Shown here piece by piece: positions 56,601 through 63,050 of a DNA stretch of 63,050 nt. A program made the position numbers and the translations under genes. The first letter of the stretch is position 1; each line of letters opens with the position of its first letter. Source of the DNA: Linderina pennispora (Eukaryota; Kickxellomycota; Kickxellomycetes; Kickxellales; Kickxellaceae); assembly GCF_002104995.1 (NCBI RefSeq), contig NW_024468294.1, positions 1-63,050 on the forward strand. Direction: 5' to 3'. Under the pieces are notes generated by a model, which saw only the letters and a list, made by a program, of their open reading frames with translations, had not been told where the DNA came from and ran no database searches.

Positions 56601-59262
56601 ATGCCGCACCGTGCTGCGCACAATTGCCTCACCTGCACACCCCACAGGACAGCATGTAAGCTGGCCGCGGGGTGGCTCGCTTGATTGCATAAATATGAGC
56701 GCTTCCGAGTATATGTGTACATGGGAGGTCTCTGTTGGGGGCAAGGGAGTTGCAGGACAGACGCTCACGAGGGACGAACAGGGGGCAGGGCACGCGCACG
56801 CCTGGTCGTTTTGGAAACCCAGTTTGGAAGCTATGCTACCCTATAGGAGAATTGCACATATCCCGGACATATGCCATGCGAGGTTCTGAAAAAAAGTATG
56901 AGTAGGAGCGAGTTCCGCCGATGCTGACTCCGCCAATAGCAGTCACAAGCCGGTTCCGCGATCGGCGCCAAAAGCCCACACATCCTTTTGCTTTCACGAC
57001 TGGTGGCCACATAGATCTGTGTCCACAGTAAAACAAGGCACTCGCTTGGACATGTTCACAGTGCCCAATTGATGTACTGGCGGCGGTGCTCGGAACGGCA
57101 GATACAGGACAGACGATACACAACACATGCAGCGCAGATGGCCAATGTTGCTGATAGGGGATTCAAGGGGGGACAACATCTGAAACTGTTTCAGAATCAT
57201 TTTGCCCCTTGCTTTTTCTGACGAATGGGACGTGCAGTTAGCTCCGGAATGAAGGGAAAAATACATGGGCAATCACTCATTCCCAGTTTCGGCAATTATA
57301 ATATCATACGCCTAGCGTCGTAGATCCAAGTGTGGCGAGCGCAAACGGACTATGCTAGTGAACAGCGGGGCAAATCTCGATGCGCTCCCGGGCTGCGATG
57401 TGCTGGCAGCAACGCAAACAAAAACCTTTGTTGGCTGGCCAATATACCAAATGCACCAGAGCTCGTCCCCCACCAGACCGTCGCTACGGCACCAATTTCT
57501 TGTATACGGCGGAACTGCTTGGGTCATGGGAATAGCTGTCGTCAGGGGCAAAGCTGCATAGCTGGCCGATCATTAGGTGGCTATATTGCGGGTCCTTGGC
57601 GCACCCAGGCCAAGCGCTGGGTGTGAATCAGCCAAGCGCAGGCCAAGCATTGGCAGCAGCTCGATGTAGAAAAAGAAATGGATGGGTGGACCTGCCCCCT
57701 CTGTCCCTCAAAGCTAAAGCCCGCGCTGGCGTATCATATGGCCAGCACCAATCCATCATCTCCAGCGTGCATGAAATTACATACTGCCTGCTTCTCTTTG
57801 CGCGTTCGTGGCTTGGGCTCCCTTGTCTGGTACATGGTAAAAGTAGCGAATAGTCTTTAGAAAATGAGGGAGGGATGATTCTATTGCTGACTGTAGAACC
57901 TTCTCAACAGACACATGGGCTTCCAGCAGCATATCACCAACCATCCTCCTCCAAGGCACAGATTGTACTGCTCAAAACAAGTCACAATGACAAGCGCCAT
58001 TGTGCTGCTAGATCGCACAATGGCTTCCTGGATATGTCGTGTATATATAAAACCGGGTTCTCGCCGGAATCTTCGACCTGTGCCAGAGAGCACCGATTGT
58101 GACCTCTGCAGTGGTCAGTGTGTATGTTTATTTTTTGCACGAGAAACGCAGTCTGTTTTTGTTTTGTGGCCCCGAATATTCCTTCAAATATATGTCCTGG
58201 CTGCCGTATCATGGCTTGTGCATGCGCCTCTTTAATAATGGCTTTTGCTCGCTCGCCCTTTATCAGCCATTACTGCCTAAATACCCAGCATGAATCAAGC
58301 AGCTGCTTGTATTTCACCACATGCATGTGCCGGCTGTCTGGATGGCTGGGTCGGCAGGCCAGGCACGCCGAAACCCCATGGAGCCCACCGTTTCCTCCCT
58401 TTATTGCGCTTGAGGGATCAGCCGGCTGTCGGTTCAGATCATGCTATCAATCATGCTGTCGTTCTCGCCTACCTCTCCCCATCAGCTATCAATCAGTATC
58501 GATTGCAGCAAAAAATGACTGTGGCATTCGCTGGATCGGAAGATATTACCCAATTGGTAATGAACACTGGCTGAAATGTTTTTGCAGCTTGCCAGCAAAC
58601 AAACAAGCCCGTGAAATTTGTTTTTTGGGCCGAATGCGTCCATCAGCTGAAACTCATTAATTTTCGCCATGTAATTCTGGAATTCTGGGCCTGCAACTGC
58701 TCGGGCCCACAGTGCCACAAGGCGGACACAGACTGGCCGCTCTTGTATAACGTGCCGGCAATAGTAGCAGGCTGATGCTCCACAGCCTGCACCGAAGCCG
58801 CCGCAGATTAATTGCTGCCTATGGCCAATCCCACTGAGCACGGCAGTCCAACGAGCTACAGAAACAGCAAGTATCTGTTCAGCATTACTGGCATGGTTAC
58901 CAAGCTACCTTGTATAACACCGCAGCCCTCCAGTGCCAAAATGTGCCGACCACTGAGGGCCGACATGCTTTGCACTTGTTTGCTGCACCGGGGAGTGGGC
59001 GAATTCCACACCATCAGCTCAAGCTGACATGCAGCTAGTAAACGAGGGCAATGCATTACTTGTCTGTCACATATGCAGGGCATCTCCTGCTTGCGTAAAC
59101 CATTATGCCTGTGCGTGATCGGGGAGAGGGACTCGCTGACAAAACCAGTCCAGCCATCCGCAAATCTGATTTATGGTGATTTAATCGTTTGTTGTTTGAA
59201 CTATGGTGCCTCTGTAGAGCGAACAGTCGCTTTCAGCTCCACATTTGTTAACACTGGTCAAA
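53625..59262. other. Large gene-poor region upstream of PMA1
   Basis: About 5.6 kb without a supportable gene. The PMA1 promoter and a possible leader are at its left end. Open frames overlap in many phases and show no domains, and there are no terminal repeats or transposase-like sequences. Composition resembles 1-5.2 kb. Small or multi-exon genes, noncoding RNAs or an old degenerate element cannot be excluded. Confidence 0.5.
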
Positions 59263-60196
59263 ATGAATACACCGAATTTCCAGGGCTTCTGCACACCCAA
59301 AACGCCGGCCCGTGACGCCTGGCCGGCGTGACAACCCGCTGCCCGTCTTCAACAGCCCGGCTTTCAGTACAAATCGGGGCGCATGCTCACCACCCCGCAT
59401 GCAAGCAGCATACGGCCACTCGAGTACGGAACGCCCAACCCGGTACTGGAGGACATGGCAGCGACAGTATCCAGTGCGGTGGCAACAACCAGCGAAGAGT
59501 ACGAGGCGCCACGGGTCTGGTTCCAGCGCGACAAGGACCGCAAGCAGAATGACGAGTTTACCAGACGCGTAGACGAAATGGTGCAGGAGCTGAAGCGGCT
59601 GGTACGAGAGCGCAAAGGCCGAGTACGAGCGCCAGAAGGTGGACGCGGCAGAGCGCGAGGCCCGGATGCAGGCGGACATGCAGGCGCTGGAAAAGGAGGA
59701 CAGCAAGATCCTGACCGCGTTGAAGACCGAGATTGGTGCTGAGAACGAGCTGTCCAAGGCCATCAGTGGCCTGCAGATTAAGCAGCGGCAGGCAGGAGAC
59801 AGGGTTGGCGAGCTGACGAAGCGCAAGGAGAGGCTGGAGGCTGAGATCAGGCGCCGTCAGGACGCCATTGACGAGAAACGCAGTGTGCTCGAGGGCCAGG
59901 CGGCACGCGACAAGCCCGAGCTCGACTTTTTCTCCAACACGATGGGCATCAGGATTATTAGTGACCAGGTTGATACGCTGACGGCGGTCTTCACGCAGAT
60001 CTCCATGTCTGACCCGCAGCGCGAGTTCACCATCACAGTCGACTTGTCACAGCGCGAGTACAAGGTCACAGAGTACAAGCCGGCTATTGCCAATGTGCAG
60101 ACCCATGTCGACTGGCTTAACGCAACCAGGGACTTCTTCGGCTTCTTGAAGCGCATCCGCCACCAGTTCGCCGACCATTACAACCAGACGCTCTAG
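59263..60196 (+). CDS. SPC25: Spc25, kinetochore Ndc80-complex subunit (frame broken)
   Basis: The ATG at 59263 (MNTPNFQGFCTPKTP) and the stop at 60196 give about 311 residues. The middle is a long coiled coil (from QNDEFTRRVDEMV to RRRQDAIDEKRSVLE). The C-terminus is the globular Spc25 domain: FFSNTMGIRIISDQVDTL, then FTQISMSDPQREFTI and LNATRDFFGFLKRIRHQF. Spc25 pairs with Spc24 and links the Ndc80 complex to the inner kinetochore. Shifts are inferred near 59308 (extra base), 59377 (missing base, which restores the first frame) and 59617 (extra base in the coiled coil). The N-terminal extension (RRDNPLPVFNSPAF) is rich in Pro and Ser and could be phosphorylated. It converges on the methyltransferase gene with 83 bases between stops. 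Confidence 0.88.
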
Positions 60197-60279
60197 CAGT
60201 GATGTCACATCCCACCCGCTATGTAAAGCTTATATGGTGCCAGTTTGTCTTGGCAAATAATTTCTGTGGATTGTCTCGC

Positions 60280-63050
60280 CTACTTCAGCTTCATAAACAC
60301 TAAATAGTACGCATGCACAATAGGCAAATGTATGTCCTCGCTATTGTCCCGACCCACTACGCACTGCTCTTGGACGAAGCTATCGCGGCTGATGACATCG
60401 TCACGCTTGCGGGCATGGCCCTGCTCGACAACGACAATGAACTCCTTGAGCCTCAGGCGGATCTCGCCCACGGCGCTCTGGACATCCTCGAGCACCAGCA
60501 TGCCCATCGGCCACAGCTTGCCGTTCTCGTCACGCACATCCTGCACACCCACAACAAGCAGGCCCGAGGGCGGCAGGCGGTGGCTGGCATCATGTGTGAT
60601 TTGCACCAATGCCTGGCGGTAGTCGGCAATGTGGGCGCGCAGGAACTGGCACTCGGGGACATGCGGGACGACGATGAGGCCAAGCGGGGTGTCGGCGATC
60701 GGCTCACGTGCAGACTGGGCGACCATCTTGCGGTAGTGCGAGATGTCATTGGACTCCTCGCCGAGCTCCGACACGAGGCCAAAGCTGCAGCAGCTGGTTG
60801 CGGTTGCGCTCGATCTGGCGCTGGCGCTCCTTCTCGTAGCTGTCGACTGACAGGAACGGCTCTTCCTCCTCAGAGTCGCTGGAGTTGGGGCTGGCCGGGC
60901 TATCGCTGGCCGTTTTTTGCACGCTGGGCATGGTGCCACGCGGATTCGCTAGCGCCAGGTCGATCTGCTCCCAGTTGGAGTTGTCGCGGCCAAAACGCTC
61001 GACCATGCGCGACATGCAGAGCTGTGGGAAGGTGTGCAGAGAGTGTGGCTCGAATGTCCATACGCTGCCCATCACGACGCTCTTCCTGTCGATCGGTGAT
61101 ACAGGCACGGCACGCAACACGCGGGCACAAACCGGAAACCATGCATGGACGGGCATGCTGGGCGGCAGCGGGTTATGGAAGCCGAGGCTCGGGTCCTCCT
61201 GGTACTGCTCGGCCGTGAGATACATGCGATCGACAGCGTCCTTGGGAACCTTCCGCAACGTAGCAATGAACTCATGCGTGAACATTAGGAAATCAAACTG
61301 GACGCACAGGTAGGTTCCCAGGCCGAATGCCTGGCAGTACCGCTGGCGCTTGACCAGCAGCTCGTCGAGCTCGAAGCCCGCAGTTGATGTAGTTGCGGAT
61401 GAGCTGGTAGCTGACGTGGATGTAGAAGCACTCGGCGCGGTTATCCCCAATGCCGACGGTCACGCACCTATTCATCTTTAGCAGCCGCCAGCTGTCCTCA
61501 ATCACCCGACCCATCTCGCGCTGGAACTCGTCAGGACCCGGGAAGCGGCTCAGGTCGCCGTCGATGTTTGTGCTGTACAAAACCACAGTCCTTGTACGGC
61601 GGGTGCGACAGAATGTGGTCGTAGCTCTCGGGGCTCAGCAAAGTACTGGGCGCCGGGCCAATCGCCCGCACACAGGTTCCGTGCGTCGCCCTGCATGATC
61701 ACTGGGCCGGTACTCGACGCTCATGGCAGAGTCAGGCGGGATTTGGAACGAGCAGTTGCGCTGCGACAGCGCGACGGCAGATGGATTGATAATCGACACC
61801 AATGCACTTTGCGGATTCAGGCAAAAAACACTCAATGGCGTCCGGGTCCCCGCGGCCCAGGAAATTCGACAGCCACGCGCTCCCCGCGCGTCGTGTACCG
61901 GGAGCAGCGCCCGACGGACGGTCTGCGGCAGCCACGTGCCGTGGTAGTCTGTGCCCGGAATGCGAGCCCCAGCGCGGCGCACGTCCTGGGAATGTCCAAA
62001 GTACGTGGAGTCGACAATCAGCGTAAAACAGCATGCTGTCAGTGGGCCCGTACGAGCTCAGCCAGCCCATCGGCTGCTGGCTGGCAGCCAAGGCACCTAC
62101 CCGGTTAGACGACACACAGGCCTCGCGCGTGAAATAGATGCTCTGCGTATAGTCCTCGACCAGGACGCTGTGCTGCGACTCGCTGGTCGGATTGTTGCTG
62201 CCGAAGGGTTCAGTGCTACCAGCTCCAGTTCGCCTGGGTCATCGTCGTTCTCGTCGTCAATGATATCGCCGTCGTCCAGTGCCCGGATGCCGGAGCTCTT
62301 CCCGTCGGCTACACTGCGCAAGTGTGGGCAGCGGTGAAGCAGGGCTCACACATAAGCACTCCGCCATAGCCCTTGCGCCAGCGCGGCGACTGCGTGCGAC
62401 GGCAGTAGTGGCAGCGGGAGATGCGCGAGGTAGAGCTGCTCAGCCGCTCCTTGCTTTGGGCGGCAGCGTGGGCAGCGACGTGCTCGCGGAAACACCGCTT
62501 CTTGTGCGGGTGGTTGGCCAGGGCGTCCTTGGATTCGTAGCAGATCAGACATGTTGAACTGGGCCTCGGGCTCCGACGGACACTCGAGGAGGTCATCCAC
62601 ATCAGATCGTTGGCCAGATCACGTGTGCATCCCGCGCACTTCACAATATGCAGAACCGGCGGTCTTTGGATGGTCGTCCGGTCTTGTTGTATCGAGCCCG
62701 CTCGCCATTGGCGTGCTTGCGGCACCAGAACAGCCGGCCATTTTCAAAGTGCTCCAGTGGCTTGTCGGTACACGCCACATGGTAGGACCGCTGGCAGCGC
62801 TCGTAGAAGCACCGATCGACGCCCCGCTGCTTGCATCCAGCGCATTTGATCGTGCGCGCACGCCGCAGTGCCACAGCGACATTATACCATTTTGTTGTCC
62901 TTGGAGACTAGCACTTCGGGTGGAGTACTTGGCACACGCGTAGTGGGCCCAGAACCGCTGGCGCCGGACCGAGCCGCTCCAGTCGTCGTGGTCAGAATGA
63001 ACGGCTGATTGTTGACGAAACCCGCCCAATGTGTCGTCGCACGGATCGGC
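60280..63050 (-). CDS. Zinc-finger (PHD, GATA-like) protein fused to an N4/N6-type DNA methyltransferase; 5' end beyond the window
   Basis: The frame is broken by about ten single-base shifts but reads continuously by homology. From 63050: the end of an extended PHD finger (YACAKYS, then IKCAGCKQRGVDRCF, CQRSYHVAC and FWCRKH), a Cys-rich segment (VKCAGC, CLICYESKD), and a GATA-like finger (CHYCRRTQSPRWRKGYGG with CEPC, about 62430-62340). An acidic linker follows. Then comes a SAM-dependent methyltransferase: GTWLPQTVRRALL, motif I NFLGRG (61865-61850), motif II GVDINPSAV, motif III QGDARNL, motif IV HPPY (61605-61594) and a closing THEFIATLRK. A second module (60780-60280) repeats the later half with LPPSGLLVVGVQD and PIVHAYYLVFMK but lacks a PPY. 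It is not MT-A70 (no DPPW). Probable nuclear chromatin-linked DNA methylase; RNA as substrate is not excluded. N-terminus lies outside the window. Confidence 0.8.

Noticed and set aside
59383-59742. A separate 119-codon gene
   Set aside because: It is the N-terminal and coiled-coil part of SPC25, cut off by a one-base shift.
60280-63050. MT-A70-type (Ime4/METTL) adenine methyltransferase
   Set aside because: There is no DPPW; motif IV is HPPY and motif I is a Gly-rich FLGRG loop placed before it.
1-63050. tRNA or rRNA genes
   Set aside because: I looked for internal promoter boxes (GGTTCGA-type) and cloverleaf stems and found none convincing; a covariance-model search would settle it.

Overview
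The window is eukaryotic nuclear DNA, almost certainly from a fungus outside the Dikarya. The evidence is GT-AG introns of about 60-600 nt, long CT-rich leaders behind TATA boxes, and genes such as a Pma1-type proton pump, ATG17, SPC25, AIM24, coronin, epsin and a GDS1-type winged-helix protein. A soluble CHCHD4-like Mia40, a membrane-tethered bZIP factor and two GC-AG introns fit an early-diverging lineage, perhaps Kickxellomycotina; that placement is an inference. I found no rRNA, tRNA, CRISPR array or intact transposon.

Layout from left to right. 1-5.2 kb has no supportable gene. 5.5-12.1 kb holds a glycogen-targeting (CBM21) PP1 subunit, a uridine phosphorylase and a small secreted protein. 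12.7-19.3 kb, minus strand, holds an APSES/KilA-N factor and a GDS1-type winged-helix protein. 21.5-24.9 kb holds two related small secreted proteins, an HPP membrane protein and a probable retroelement-derived RNase H. 25.9-36.4 kb is dominated by four PanE-like reductases (one with introns, three tandem and intronless) around a membrane-anchored bZIP factor and coronin. 36.7-39.2 kb holds a tentative small gene, Mia40 and a short-chain dehydrogenase. After an AT-rich gap come AIM24, a BAHD-like acyltransferase, a ChaC gamma-glutamylcyclotransferase, epsin, ATG17 and PMA1 (41-53.6 kb). A 5.6-kb gene-poor stretch follows, then SPC25 and, running off the right edge, a large gene that joins PHD- and GATA-type zinc fingers to a bacterial-type N4/N6 DNA methyltransferase. 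That last gene is the most notable item.

Many reading frames, including those of essential genes (PMA1, SPC25), are broken by single-base insertions or deletions that leave the protein continuing in the next frame. I read most of these as consensus errors in the assembly, so coordinates of such genes are given as spans with the break points stated. Working together: uridine phosphorylase, PanE-like enzymes and ChaC serve nucleoside, pantoate/CoA-like and glutathione metabolism; CBM21 targets PP1 to glycogen; epsin, coronin and ATG17 serve endocytosis, actin and autophagy; Mia40 and AIM24 serve mitochondria; the APSES, GDS1, bZIP and methyltransferase genes are putative nuclear regulators.
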